From assembly GCA_025456085.1 (NCBI GenBank), contig JALOLF010000021.1:1-61558 (forward strand): 61,558 bases of DNA, written 5' to 3'. The stretch comes from Acidimicrobiales bacterium. Its GTDB lineage: Bacteria > Actinomycetota > Acidimicrobiia > Acidimicrobiales > Acidimicrobilacustridaceae. Shown piece by piece: positions 25,861-36,670 of the stretch. Numbering within the stretch: the first letter of the stretch is position 1; each line of letters opens with the position of its first letter. The notes under the pieces were generated by a model that was not told the DNA's origin, did not search any database, and saw only the letters and a list, made by a program, of their open reading frames with translations. The position numbers and the translations under genes are program-made.

Positions 25861-28356
25861 TCAGGCCCGGTCGGACAGGAGCTCGTCGAGCTCCTCGGGC
25901 GTCATGAGCACCGCCCGGGCCTTGGATCCCTCCGACGGGCCGACCACGCCGCGCTGCTCCAGCAGGTCCATGAGCCGGCCCGCCCGGGCGAAGCCGACCC
26001 GCAGCTTGCGCTGCAGCATGGACGTGGAGCCGAGCTGGGAGCGCACCACCAGCTCCATGGCCTGCCACAGCAGGTCGTCATCGTCGTCGTCGCCGCTGCC
26101 GCCGCCGATGCTCGACCCGCCCGTGACCGGGTCGTCGTCGTCACCAGCGCCCTCGACGCCATCGAGGTACTGGGCCTCGGGAGCCTGCCGGAGCCACGCG
26201 CCGACCGCGGTGCGCACCTCCTTCTCGGACACCCAGCAGCCCTGGATGCGCTGCGGGATGGACGACGACGGGCCGAGCAGGAGCATGTCGCCCTTGCCCA
26301 CGAGACGCTCGGCACCCGGCTGGTCGAGGATCACCCGGCTGTCGGCCAGGCTCGACACGGCGAAGGCCAGGCGAGCCGGGATGTTGGCCTTGATGACGCC
26401 GGTGATGACGTTCACCGACGGGCGCTGGGTGGCGATGACGAGGTGGATGCCCACGGCCCGTGCCATCTGGGCGATGCGGCAGATCGACTCCTCGACGTCG
26501 CGGGCCGCCACCATCATGAGGTCGTTCAGCTCGTCGACCACCACGAGGATGTAGGGCAGGCGCTCGTAGGTCACGCCGTCCTCGGCGTCGCCGCGCAGCT
26601 CGCCGCGGTCGTAGGCGCCGTTGTAGCCGTTGATGTCCCGGAAGCCCATCTCGGCGAGCAGGTCGTAGCGCCGCTCCATCTCCTTGACCGCCCACGACAG
26701 GGCGTTGGCGGCTTTCTTGGGGTTGGTGACCACCTGGGTGAGCAGGTGGGGGAGGCGGTTGTACTGGCCCAGCTCGACCCGCTTGGGGTCCACCAGGATG
26801 AGGCGCACCTGGTCGGGGGTGGAGCGCATCAGCACCGACGTGATGAGCGAGTTGATGCAGCTCGACTTGCCGGCACCGGTGGCGCCGGCGATGAGCACGT
26901 GGGGCATGGTGGCCAGGTTCACGAGCACCGATCGGCCGTTGATGTCGCGACCGATCGCCACCTCGAGCGGGTGCGAGGCCCGGCGAGCCTCCTCGGAGGC
27001 GAGGATGTCGCCCAGCGTGACCACGGCCCGCTCCTGGTTCGGGACCTCGATGCCGATGGCCTGCCGACCGGGGATGGGGGCCAGGATGCGCACGTCGGGC
27101 GATGCCATGGCGTAGGCGATGTCCTTGTGCAGGCTCGTCACCCGGGCCACCTTCACACCCGGACCCAGCTCGAGCTCGTAGCGGGTCACGGTCGGGCCCA
27201 CGACCATGCCCACGAGCCTGGTCTCCACCCCGTGGGCGGCGAGCGCGTCCTCGAGGGTGTGGCCGAGCGCCTCGACCGCGGCGGTGTCGACCGACTGGCC
27301 CTTGGAGCGGTCGAGCAGCTTGAGCGCCGGCAGCTTCCAGGGGCTGCCCTTGGCGGCCGGACCCAGGTCGATGGCGAGCTGCTCGCCCTCCACCGCCTCG
27401 TCGGGCACCGGGGGCGCGTGGGGCTCGGTCCCGGTCGTGTCCTCGGCCTTCTTGCGTCGCTTCCTGGCGGGCTGCTGCGCCTCGCCCGCCACCAGCACGG
27501 TCGGTGCGGCGGGCTCTGACGGGGCCGGCTCGCCGTCACGCAGGTCGATGGGGGTGTCCGGCTCGGTGTCGGTGTGTCCGTCTGTCGACGCGACCGGGCC
27601 CAGCTCGAAGAGGTTGTCCCAGCCCCGGCGCAGCCAGCCGGCGTGGGGTCGCAGCCCGTCGGCGGTGCGCCCGGCGGCCACCCGCACCGGCGTGCCGCTC
27701 AGCACGACGAGGCCGATGAGACCGACGACCGCATAGACCAGCGCCGCCCCCCAGACATCGAGCAGCGACACCAGGGGCTCCCCCGTGGTCGCGCCCACGT
27801 AGCCGCCGGCGTCGCCCAGCACGTCGGCCCCCGAGTCGAGGGCCGGCTGCTCGCCGAGCAGGTGCAGGATGCCGGTGGTGGCGATCACCAGGAGGGTCGT
27901 GGCCACGAAGGGACGCAGGCTGGGCGCCTCGTCCCCCCCACGCGGGCCACGCACGAGCACGACCCCGAGCACGACCAGCGCCGGCGGCGCGAGGTAGGCC
28001 AGACCACCGACGAGGGCGTGGGCTGCGGTGGCCAGACCCGCGCCGACGGGGCCGGCCCAGTCACCGTAGATCCCGAGTCCGCTCAGCACGCCGAGAGCGA
28101 TGAGCAGCAGGCCGCTCACGTCGTGGCCGTGACCGTCGAAGGCCTGCCGCACGGCGTTGGCGACGAGCCCGCTCCCCGGTTCCGGCGTCGGACCCGAGCC
28201 CCGCCCCGATGAGGCCGGGCGGCCGGAGGTCTTCGGGGTGCGTCCTGCGCCCGAGCGGGTGGCACCCGAGGAGCGGCCCTTCGTCGGGCCCTTCGCGGCG
28301 CGGCTCGTGCCCGACGCACGGGACTTGCTCGATGGGCGGGAGGTCTTGGTTGCCAC
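25861..28356 (-). CDS. ftsK: DNA translocase FtsK/SpoIIIE
   Basis: 831 residues, typical actinobacterial size. N-terminal ~60 residues are Ser/Lys/Arg-rich; four hydrophobic segments follow; then a linker with a basic patch (PARKRRKKAED). The ATPase motor has GATGAGKSS (Walker A, ~residue 495) and VVVDELNDLMM (Walker B; Asn where most have Ala). The C-terminal winged-helix gamma domain (SMLQRKLRVGFARAGRLMD) recognises KOPS-type DNA. Runs of Asp and Gly precede gamma. GTG at 28356 chosen (VATKTSRPSSKS); an upstream GTG at 28434 abuts the -10 box and is unlikely. Segregates the chromosome terminus at division. Confidence 0.95.
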   Translation of the reverse strand: MATKTSRPSSKSRASGTSRAAKGPTKGRSSGATRSGAGRTPKTSGRPASSGRGSGPTPEPGSGLVANAVRQAFDGHGHDVSGLLLIALGVLSGLGIYGDWAGPVGAGLATAAHALVGGLAYLAPPALVVLGVVLVRGPRGGDEAPSLRPFVATTLLVIATTGILHLLGEQPALDSGADVLGDAGGYVGATTGEPLVSLLDVWGAALVYAVVGLIGLVVLSGTPVRVAAGRTADGLRPHAGWLRRGWDNLFELGPVASTDGHTDTEPDTPIDLRDGEPAPSEPAAPTVLVAGEAQQPARKRRKKAEDTTGTEPHAPPVPDEAVEGEQLAIDLGPAAKGSPWKLPALKLLDRSKGQSVDTAAVEALGHTLEDALAAHGVETRLVGMVVGPTVTRYELELGPGVKVARVTSLHKDIAYAMASPDVRILAPIPGRQAIGIEVPNQERAVVTLGDILASEEARRASHPLEVAIGRDINGRSVLVNLATMPHVLIAGATGAGKSSCINSLITSVLMRSTPDQVRLILVDPKRVELGQYNRLPHLLTQVVTNPKKAANALSWAVKEMERRYDLLAEMGFRDINGYNGAYDRGELRGDAEDGVTYERLPYILVVVDELNDLMMVAARDVEESICRIAQMARAVGIHLVIATQRPSVNVITGVIKANIPARLAFAVSSLADSRVILDQPGAERLVGKGDMLLLGPSSSIPQRIQGCWVSEKEVRTAVGAWLRQAPEAQYLDGVEGAGDDDDPVTGGSSIGGGSGDDDDDDLLWQAMELVVRSQLGSTSMLQRKLRVGFARAGRLMDLLEQRGVVGPSEGSKARAVLMTPEELDELLSDRA

Positions 28357-28434
28357 GGTTGCACCAACTCCGGACGCGGGCGGACAGCGGTGCACCGACG
28401 GCGGCCCCGTGCCCACGCCCCGGTGTCGCCCCAC

Positions 28435-28440
28435 AGCCTA
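28435..28440 (-). promoter_or_regulatory. -10 box for ftsK
   Basis: TAGGCT on the reverse strand, about 78 nt before the chosen ftsK GTG; predicts a leader of ~70 nt. Confidence 0.4.
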
Positions 28441-28521
28441 GGGCGCGCGCCGGCCGACGACGGTGACCATCACCCGACGCCGGCGGTCACCGCCTGCGTC
28501 CTCTCCCCACCCCACCACATG

Positions 28522-28572
28522 CGAAATCTCGTCACCCAGCCCCGCCTTCCGGGGTCGGGTGACGAGATTTCG
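28522..28572. repeat. long perfect hairpin, two 16-bp arms
   Basis: Arms CGAAATCTCGTCACCC (28522-28537) and GGGTGACGAGATTTCG (28557-28572). The 19-nt loop itself pairs (CCCCG/CGGGG around CCTTC), so almost 23 bp stack in one 51-nt structure. It lies 23 bp after the bsaP stop and well upstream of ftsK. Likely a transcription terminator or a mobile-type palindromic repeat (REP-like); no U-tract follows on either strand. The rest of the 28357-28595 gap holds only the ftsK leader. Confidence 0.75.
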
Positions 28573-28595
28573 ACGGGAACGGAGGCGCGGCGGCG

Positions 28596-28817
28596 TCACT
28601 CGGCCAGCGGGCCGTGCTCCCCACAGGAGGCCGTCATGCCCGAGGGTGTGACGAGCACCCGCAACCGCCGGCCACAGACCGGGCAGAACCGGGGCGGATC
28701 GAGCGCACGCCGGCACGCGGCGCCGTCGCAGGATCCGGCGCTGCGGCCGCACCAACAGCAGAACGCACCCTCCGCCGGCGGCGACACGCCCCCGGGGAGG
28801 TCCGTCTCCGAACCCAT
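28596..28817 (-). CDS. bsaP: biotin synthase auxiliary protein-like zinc-ribbon/Fe-S protein
   Basis: 73 residues. Four Cys pairs or single Cys: CCWCGRSAGSC, then CRRALDPPRFCPVCGRRLRV and a last Cys in TASCGEHG. This CxxC ribbon plus the R-x-L-D-P-P-R-F-C core is the small protein found next to bioB in actinobacteria (Mycobacterium Rv1590-type), shown there to be needed for biotin synthase activity. It follows bioB by 10 bp on the same strand. The symbol rests on this context and pattern; no search was run. Confidence 0.78.
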   Translation of the reverse strand: MGSETDLPGGVSPPAEGAFCCWCGRSAGSCDGAACRRALDPPRFCPVCGRRLRVLVTPSGMTASCGEHGPLAE

Positions 28818-28827
28818 CGCCGCGGCC

Positions 28828-29826
28828 CTACAGGACCTTGGACAGCGCCCCGATGGGCATGCGCAGGTCCTCCAGCATCTGGAGGTCGGCCTCCGGCGAG
28901 CGCCCCAGCGTGGTGAGGTAGTTGCCCACGATGAGGGCGTTGATCCCCGACGTGAGGCCGAGGGCCTGCAGCTCGCGCAGGGTGACCTCCCGGCCCCCGG
29001 CATAGCGCAGGATCACCGAGGGCAGGCCGAGGCGGAACAGGGCGATCCAGCGGAGGGCCTCCAGGGGCTCCACCAGCGGCCGGTCGCCGAGCGGGGTGCC
29101 CGGACGCGGGTTCAGGAAGTTCACCGGCACCTCGGCCGGCTCCACCTCACGGAGCTGGCCGATGAGCTCGATGCGCTGGGCGGGGGTCTCCCCCATGCCC
29201 AGCAGCACGCCGCAGCACAGCTCCATGCCGTGTTCGCGCACCAGACGGCACGTCTCGAAGCGCTCCTCGAAGCTGTGGGTGGTGACGATCTGCGGGAAGT
29301 AGGAGCGGGCCGTCTCCAGGTTGTGGTTGTAGCGGTGCACGCCGCCCTCGGCGAAGCGGCGGGCCTGGTCGTCGGTGAGGATGCCGGCGCTGACCGCCAC
29401 GTTGATGCCCACCCGGTCGCGCACCAGGGGCACCAGCTCCAGGATGCGCCGCATGGTGCGCTCGTCGGGGCCACGCACCGCCAACACAATGCAGAACTCC
29501 GAGGCACCGAGCCGGGCGGTCTCCTCCGCGGCTCGCAGCACCTCGTCGGCGTCGAGGAACGGCGTGGCCAGAACGGGGGTCTCGAACCGGGAGGACTGGC
29601 TGCAGAAGTGACAGTCCTCGGGGCACCCGCCGGTCTTGGCCGACAGGATGCCCTCGACCTCCACCTCGGGCCCGCACCAGGCGAGGCGCACCTCGTGGGC
29701 GAGGGCCGTCAGCGACGGGATCGAGGTGTCGGGGACCTCGGCGAGGGCGGCGAGCTGGTCGAGCGTGAGCTGCTCCCGGCGGTCGAGCAGTTGCTCACCC
29801 GCCTCGGCGATCAGGGTGCGGGACAT
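28828..29826 (-). CDS. bioB: biotin synthase
   Basis: 332 residues. Radical-SAM motif [14 protein letters not shown] near residue 70 binds the [4Fe-4S] cluster; [13 protein letters not shown] and [11 protein letters not shown] are BioB hallmarks. Inserts sulfur into dethiobiotin. No bioA/D/F is in the window. The second cluster ligands typical of classic BioB are partly different (Cys in [11 protein letters not shown] and [12 protein letters not shown]), in line with the auxiliary-protein-dependent actinobacterial type. ATG 8 nt after TACCCT. Confidence 0.95.
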   Translation of the reverse strand: MSRTLIAEAGEQLLDRREQLTLDQLAALAEVPDTSIPSLTALAHEVRLAWCGPEVEVEGILSAKTGGCPEDCHFCSQSSRFETPVLATPFLDADEVLRAAEETARLGASEFCIVLAVRGPDERTMRRILELVPLVRDRVGINVAVSAGILTDDQARRFAEGGVHRYNHNLETARSYFPQIVTTHSFEERFETCRLVREHGMELCCGVLLGMGETPAQRIELIGQLREVEPAEVPVNFLNPRPGTPLGDRPLVEPLEALRWIALFRLGLPSVILRYAGGREVTLRELQALGLTSGINALIVGNYLTTLGRSPEADLQMLEDLRMPIGALSKVL

Positions 29827-29834
29827 GGACGCCG

Positions 29835-29840
29835 AGGGTA
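29835..29840 (-). promoter_or_regulatory. -10 box of bioB
   Basis: TACCCT, 8 nt before the bioB ATG, lying in the 21-bp gap after the kinase gene; leaderless internal promoter. Confidence 0.5.
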
Positions 29841-29847
29841 ACGCCGG

Positions 29848-31503
<1,656 letters not shown>

Positions 31504-31511
31504 GGCCCGGG

Positions 31512-31529
31512 AGCGTACTCGTCTAGCCT
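31512..31529. promoter_or_regulatory. divergent -10 boxes, kinase and FtsX-like genes
   Basis: TACGCT on the reverse strand (31512-31517) and TAGCCT forward (31524-31529), each 8 nt from its start codon, inside a 34-bp intergenic gap. Both units would be leaderless. Confidence 0.6.
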
Positions 31530-31537
31530 CGCGGTCG

Positions 31538-34099
31538 ATGCTGCGCGTCACGTTGAAGGGACTCCTCCAGCACAAGCTGCGACTGGCCCTGACCACGCTC
31601 GCCGTGGTGACCGGCGTCGCCTTCGTGGTCGGTGCGTTGGTGCTGACCGACAGCGTGCGAGCCCAGTTCGACACGCTCTTCGCCGAGATCAACCAGGGCA
31701 TCGACCTGACGGTGCGGGCCGAGGAGCGCTTCGACGAGGGGCCCTTCGGTGCCCGGGCACCCGTGCCCGACGACCTGGTCCCCCAGATCGAGGCCGTCGA
31801 CGGCGTCGCCAACGTGGTACCCAACGCCGGAGGGCTCCCCGCCCTGCTCATCGACGCGGACGGCGATCCCGTCGCCGCCATGGGCGGACCGCCGCTCGGC
31901 GTGAGTGTGAGCCCGAGCGACGAGCTGTCGCAGGTGACCTTCGAGGAGGGCAGCGCGAAGCCCGTCGCCGGCGACGAGATCGCCATCGACAAGGACCTGG
32001 CCGACCGCAGCGGCTTCGGGGTGGGCGACACCGTGCAGGTGCAGACCCCGCGCAGCCCCGACCCCGAGCGCCCCGACGGCTACCGCATCACCGGCGTGTT
32101 CACCTTCGGCGAGTCCAACAGCCTGGCCGGCGCCACCATCATCGCCTTCACGTTCCCGGAGGCCCAACGCCTGTTCAACCTCGAGGGCCAGGCCAGCGAC
32201 ATCGCCATCGGCCTCGAGGACGGCGCCGATCCGGTCGCGGTGCAGGCCGCCATCGAGCCCCTCCTGCCCGACGGCGTCGAGGTGGTGGACAACGAGACCG
32301 TGGTGGGCGAGAGCCAGCAGAGCGCCGGCCAGATCGTCGACATCTTCGGCAACGTCCTGCTCGGCTTCGCCGGCGTCACGCTGTTCGTGTCGGCCTTCCT
32401 CATCTTCAACACCTTCCTCATCATCGTGGGCCAGCGGGTGCGCGAGCTCGCCCTGCTGCGCGCCATCGGCGCCAGCCAGCGCCAGGTCGCCTTCTCGGTG
32501 CTGGGCGAGGCGCTGGTGGTCGGATTGGTGGCGTCGATCATCGGGTTCGCCGGGGGGATCGTGGTCGCCGTGGCGCTCAACACGATCCTGAACGCCATCG
32601 GTGCAGGGACCAGCGAGACCACCATCGTGCTGAAGCCCTGGGCCCTGGTGGCGGCGTTCGGCGTGGGCGTCGGCGCGACGGTGCTGTCGGCGCTGCTCCC
32701 CGCGTGGACCGCCACCCATGTGCCCCCGGTGGCGGGCCTGCGCGCCGGCTACCGGTTGCGCCTGGGCACGCTGCGCAGCCTCGGCATCATCGGCGGGCTC
32801 GTCGTGGCGATCGGCGCCGTCGCCATCGGCGTGGCGCTCACCCAGGACCTCGAGACGCTCCCGCTGCTGGTGTGCTACATCGTCGGCGCGCTGTCGGTCT
32901 TCATCGGCGCGGCGCTCGCCAGCACCGCCGTGGCCGGCCCGGTGTCCGAGATCGTGGGCGCGCCCTTCTCCCGCGGGTTCGGCCGGCCCGGCCGCCTGGC
33001 CCAGGAGAACGCGGCCCGCGAACCCACACGCACCGCCTTCACCGCCGCGGCGCTCATGATCGGCATCTCGCTGGTGAGCACCACCCTGGTCGTGGGGACC
33101 TCCATCCGGGAGACCTTCGTCGACGTCCTCGGCAAGGGCATCACCGCCGACTGGTACGTGTCCGGCGGGCCGCAGGCCTTCTACGGGTTCAGCAACCAGG
33201 TCGCCGAGCAGATGGCCGAGGCGCCCGAGCTCACGTCGGTCACCGGTGGCCGCTTCGGGGCGATGCAGGTCGACGACAGCGTGAAGGACGTCTTCGCCGT
33301 CGACCTCGGTGTGGCGGACGAGCTGTTCGAGCTCGACGTGCAGCAGGGAACGCTGGAGGGCGCCGAGCGCGGCCTGCTCATCCACGAGGATCCGGCCCGG
33401 GACCTGGGTGTCGGCCCCGGCGACACCGTCACGGTCACGTTCCAGCAGACGGGCCAGGTCGAGCTGCCGGTGGTCGCCGTCTACGCCGACGCCAGCGTGC
33501 TGGGCAACTGGATCATCGACCTGCAGACCCACAGCGAGAACTTCGCCGACCAGACCGACTTCTTCGTCGCCGCCAAGACCGCCGAGGGCTCCACCGCCGA
33601 ACAGGCCCGTGCCGCCATCGAGCGCATCACCGAGTCGTACCCGCAGATCGAGGTCCAGGACCGCGACGAGTACGAGGCGGCCCAGCTCAGCCAGCTCAAC
33701 CTGATCCTGGGCGTCATCGTCGTGTTCCTGCTGCTGGCCGTCGCCATCGCCATCATCGGCATCACCAACACCCTGGCGCTGTCGGTGGTGGAGCGAACCC
33801 GCGAGCTCGGTCTGCTGCGGGCCGTGGGCATGGAGCGGCGCCAGGTCACCCGCATGGTGGTGGTCGAAGCGGTCATCGTGGCCATCTTCGGCGCGCTGCT
33901 GGGGGTGGTGATCGGCCTGGCCTTCGGCTGGGTGCTGGGCACGGCGCTGCCCGACGAGGTGGTGGCGAGGATCACGGTGCCCTACGTGTGGCTGGTGTTC
34001 CTGGTGCTCCTGTCGGCCGGACTGGGCGTGGTGGCGGCGCTGTTCCCGGCGTGGCGGGCCTCACGGCTGAACGTGCTCGAGGCCATCGCCCACGAGTAG
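31538..34099 (+). CDS. FtsX/MacB-type ABC permease, full-length two-module
   Basis: 853 residues. N-terminal anchor helix (LALTTLAVVTGVAFVVGALVLTD), MacB-type periplasmic domain ~35-240, first FtsX core ~255-380 (LLGFAGVTLFVSAFLIFNTF, LALLRAIGASQRQV), a second periplasmic domain ~540-700, and a C-terminal FtsX core (TNTLALSVVERTRELGLLRAVGMERRQV). The paired EL(A/G)LLRAxG motifs are diagnostic coupling helices. No ATPase gene adjoins it, so it must use a partner encoded elsewhere. Probable lipid, lipoprotein or peptide handling. ATG leaderless. Confidence 0.92.
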   Translation: MLRVTLKGLLQHKLRLALTTLAVVTGVAFVVGALVLTDSVRAQFDTLFAEINQGIDLTVRAEERFDEGPFGARAPVPDDLVPQIEAVDGVANVVPNAGGLPALLIDADGDPVAAMGGPPLGVSVSPSDELSQVTFEEGSAKPVAGDEIAIDKDLADRSGFGVGDTVQVQTPRSPDPERPDGYRITGVFTFGESNSLAGATIIAFTFPEAQRLFNLEGQASDIAIGLEDGADPVAVQAAIEPLLPDGVEVVDNETVVGESQQSAGQIVDIFGNVLLGFAGVTLFVSAFLIFNTFLIIVGQRVRELALLRAIGASQRQVAFSVLGEALVVGLVASIIGFAGGIVVAVALNTILNAIGAGTSETTIVLKPWALVAAFGVGVGATVLSALLPAWTATHVPPVAGLRAGYRLRLGTLRSLGIIGGLVVAIGAVAIGVALTQDLETLPLLVCYIVGALSVFIGAALASTAVAGPVSEIVGAPFSRGFGRPGRLAQENAAREPTRTAFTAAALMIGISLVSTTLVVGTSIRETFVDVLGKGITADWYVSGGPQAFYGFSNQVAEQMAEAPELTSVTGGRFGAMQVDDSVKDVFAVDLGVADELFELDVQQGTLEGAERGLLIHEDPARDLGVGPGDTVTVTFQQTGQVELPVVAVYADASVLGNWIIDLQTHSENFADQTDFFVAAKTAEGSTAEQARAAIERITESYPQIEVQDRDEYEAAQLSQLNLILGVIVVFLLLAVAIAIIGITNTLALSVVERTRELGLLRAVGMERRQVTRMVVVEAVIVAIFGALLGVVIGLAFGWVLGTALPDEVVARITVPYVWLVFLVLLSAGLGVVAALFPAWRASRLNVLEAIAHE

Positions 34100-34109
34100 C
34101 CGGCGCCGC

Positions 34110-35774
34110 CTACGCCTCCATCACCACGGGCACGATCATGGGTCGGCGGCGGGTCTGCTCGTTCACGAACCGCCCGGCGGCGCGGCGCACCGCCCGTTGC
34201 AGGCTCTCGATGTCGGTGCCCTCGTTCTGGAACGTGACCTTCACCGCGTCACGGACGGCGTCGGCGCACTGGTCGAGCAGGTCCTCGGCCTCGGGGGCGT
34301 AGACCCAGCCCCGGGTGATGACCTCGGGACCGGTGATGATGGCGCCCGTGGTCACGTCGACCGCCACCACGACGACCACGACCCCCTCCTCGGCCAGCAC
34401 CCGCCGGTCTCGCAGCACACCCGTGCCCACGTCGCCCACGATGCCGTCGACGTACAGGTAGCCGGCGGGCACGGCCCGGGCGGCGCGGGTGAGACCCTCG
34501 TCGGTGAGGGTGAGCTGGTCGCCGTCCTCGGCCACCACCACCCGGTCTGCCGGGACACGCATCTGGCGGGCCAGCCGGGCGTGCGACACCAGGTGGCGAT
34601 ACTCGCCGTGCACCGGCACGAACCAGTCGGGCCGGGTGATGGACAGGACGGTCTTGAGCTCCTCCTGCTTGGCGTGGCCGGTGGCGTGCACGTCGTCGAT
34701 GCCGCTGTGCACGACCTCGGCCCCCAGGCGGACCATGCCGTCGATGACCTTGGAGACGTTGGCCTCGTTGCCCGGGATGGGGTGCGAGCTCATGATGATC
34801 ACGTCGTCGGGGCCGACCCGCAGCCACTTGTTCTGGTTGGCGGCCATGAGCGACAGCGCCGACATGGGCTCGCCCTGCGAGCCGGTCGAGATCACGCACA
34901 GCTTGGCCGGGTCGATGTCGCGCACGTCGTCGATGTCGCGCAGGGCGTGGTCGGGGATGTGCAGCAGGCCCATCTCGCGGGCCACCCGCACGTTCTTCTT
35001 CATCGACAGGCCCATGGTGGCGATGGTGCGCCCGAAGGCCAGGGCGGCATCCGCGAGCTGCTGCACGCGGTGGATGTGGCTGGCGAAGCAGGTGGTGATG
35101 ATGCGCCGACCCTCGTAGGCGTGGAAGAGGTCGTAGAGCACCGTGCCCACGCTGGACTCCGACCGGGAGTGGCCCTTCTCGTCGGCGTTGGTGGAGTCGG
35201 ACAGCAGCAGCCGGATCCCGTACTGGTCGGCCAGCGAGCCGATGCGGGCCAGGTCGGTGGTGCGGCCGTCGACCGGGGTCAGGTCGAGCTTGAAGTCGCC
35301 GGTGTGCAGGATCACGCCCTGCGGGGTGTGGAACGCGGTGGCCAAGCCGTGGGGCACCGAGTGGGTGACGGGGATGAACTCGCAGTCGAAGGGCCCGATC
35401 ATGCGCCGTTCGCCGTCGCGCACCGCGATGAGCTCGGTGCGACCCAGCAGGCCTGCCTCCTCGATGCGGTTGCGGGCCAGAGCCAGGGTCAGGGCCGAGC
35501 CGTACACCGGGAACGAGAGCTCCCGCAGCAGGAACGACAGGCCCCCCACGTGGTCCTCGTGGCCGTGGGTGGCGATGCAGCCCACGACCCGGTCGGCGTT
35601 GCGCCGCAGGTACTCGAAGTCGGGCAGCACGAGGTCGATGCCCAGCATGTCGAGGTCGGGGAACATGAGGCCGCAGTCGATGAGCAGCAGGCGCTCCTCG
35701 AGCTCGAGCACGGCGCAGTTGCGGCCGATCTCGCCGAGGCCGCCGAGGAAGGTGATGCGGATGGGCGGCGCCAT
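34110..35774 (-). CDS. rnj: ribonuclease J
   Basis: 554 residues. Metallo-beta-lactamase/beta-CASP nuclease: GGLGEIGRNCAVLE, ATHGHEDHVGGLSF (HxHxDH zinc site), HTGDFKLD, LLSDSTNA, SHPIPGNEANVSKVIDG, and HATGHAKQEELK; C-terminal dimerisation region with REPMIVPV-like end (RRPMIVPVVMEA). 5'-3' exonuclease and endonuclease for RNA decay and rRNA maturation. Start 2 bp after the dapA stop, the usual dapA-rnj pairing of Actinobacteria and Firmicutes. Confidence 0.96.
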   Translation of the reverse strand: MAPPIRITFLGGLGEIGRNCAVLELEERLLLIDCGLMFPDLDMLGIDLVLPDFEYLRRNADRVVGCIATHGHEDHVGGLSFLLRELSFPVYGSALTLALARNRIEEAGLLGRTELIAVRDGERRMIGPFDCEFIPVTHSVPHGLATAFHTPQGVILHTGDFKLDLTPVDGRTTDLARIGSLADQYGIRLLLSDSTNADEKGHSRSESSVGTVLYDLFHAYEGRRIITTCFASHIHRVQQLADAALAFGRTIATMGLSMKKNVRVAREMGLLHIPDHALRDIDDVRDIDPAKLCVISTGSQGEPMSALSLMAANQNKWLRVGPDDVIIMSSHPIPGNEANVSKVIDGMVRLGAEVVHSGIDDVHATGHAKQEELKTVLSITRPDWFVPVHGEYRHLVSHARLARQMRVPADRVVVAEDGDQLTLTDEGLTRAARAVPAGYLYVDGIVGDVGTGVLRDRRVLAEEGVVVVVVAVDVTTGAIITGPEVITRGWVYAPEAEDLLDQCADAVRDAVKVTFQNEGTDIESLQRAVRRAAGRFVNEQTRRRPMIVPVVMEA

Positions 35775-35776
35775 GG

Positions 35777-36670
35777 TCAGGCCGACAGCTCGCGGCCGAG
35801 GTTCCGCCACACCTCGAGCGCCCGCTCCTCCAGCCCGGCGGGAGCGGGTCCCATGGGCAGGCGGCACTGGCCCGCCGGCAGGCCGAGGGCCCGGAGCATG
35901 GCCTTGGCCGGCAAGGGGTTCGGAGTGAGGTCACCGGTCTCGAAGTCGTAGGACTCCAACAGCGCCGCGTTCACACGACGGGCGGCCTCCACGTCGCCCT
36001 TGGTGTACGCGGCGATCATCTCGCCCATCTCCCGGGCGGCCCAGTGGGTGCACACCCCGATCATCCCGACCGCGCCCACCGACAGCAGCGGCAGGGTCAG
36101 GCCGTCGTCGCCGCTGTAGAGCTCGAACCCCTCGGGGGCGCCGGCGATCAGGCGGGCCGACTCGGCGGGGCTGCCGGCCGCGTCCTTCACGGCCCAGATG
36201 TTGGGGACCTCCGACACGAGACGCCAGATCAGCTCGGTGGAGATCTTGCGGCCGGTGCGCACCGGGATGTCGTACAGCATCACGGGCAGCTCCGTGGCGC
36301 CGGCGACGTGGCGGAAGTGGGCTTCGATACCGGCCTGGGAGGGCCGGTTGTAGTACGGCGTCACCACCAGGACGGCGTCGATGCCGGCCTCCGCGGCCCG
36401 TGCGGTGAGCTGGGCCGCATGGCGCGTGTCGTTGGTGCCGCTGCCGGCGATGAGCGGCACGTCCACCGCGTCGCGAACGGCGCGCCACACCGAGATCTGC
36501 TCGTCGTCGGTGAGGGTGGCGGCCTCGCCGGTGGTGCCCGTGACCACGAGCGCGTCGTTGCCCTGGTCGACCAGCCACCGGGCGAGCGCCCCGGCGCCGT
36601 CGAGGTCGACGCGCCCGTCGTCGTCGAAGGGGGTCACCATGGCGGTGAGGACCGGTCCGAAGCGAGGCAT
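35777..36670 (-). CDS. dapA: 4-hydroxy-tetrahydrodipicolinate synthase
   Basis: 297 residues. Lys biosynthesis: pyruvate plus aspartate semialdehyde. GTTGEAATLTDDE (Thr-Thr dyad), VTPYYNRPSQ (Tyr general acid), IWAVKDAAG (Schiff-base Lys). Strong Shine-Dalgarno AGGAG. Start ATG overlaps the upstream gene's stop (TGATG). Together with dapB at 43.6 kb the window holds two steps of diaminopimelate synthesis. Confidence 0.96.
   Translation of the reverse strand: MPRFGPVLTAMVTPFDDDGRVDLDGAGALARWLVDQGNDALVVTGTTGEAATLTDDEQISVWRAVRDAVDVPLIAGSGTNDTRHAAQLTARAAEAGIDAVLVVTPYYNRPSQAGIEAHFRHVAGATELPVMLYDIPVRTGRKISTELIWRLVSEVPNIWAVKDAAGSPAESARLIAGAPEGFELYSGDDGLTLPLLSVGAVGMIGVCTHWAAREMGEMIAAYTKGDVEAARRVNAALLESYDFETGDLTPNPLPAKAMLRALGLPAGQCRLPMGPAPAGLEERALEVWRNLGRELSA

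Noticed and set aside
28357-28434. N-terminal extension of FtsK to a GTG at 28434
   Set aside because: That GTG directly abuts the -10 box and the added residues look non-coding; VATKTSRP is a normal FtsK start.
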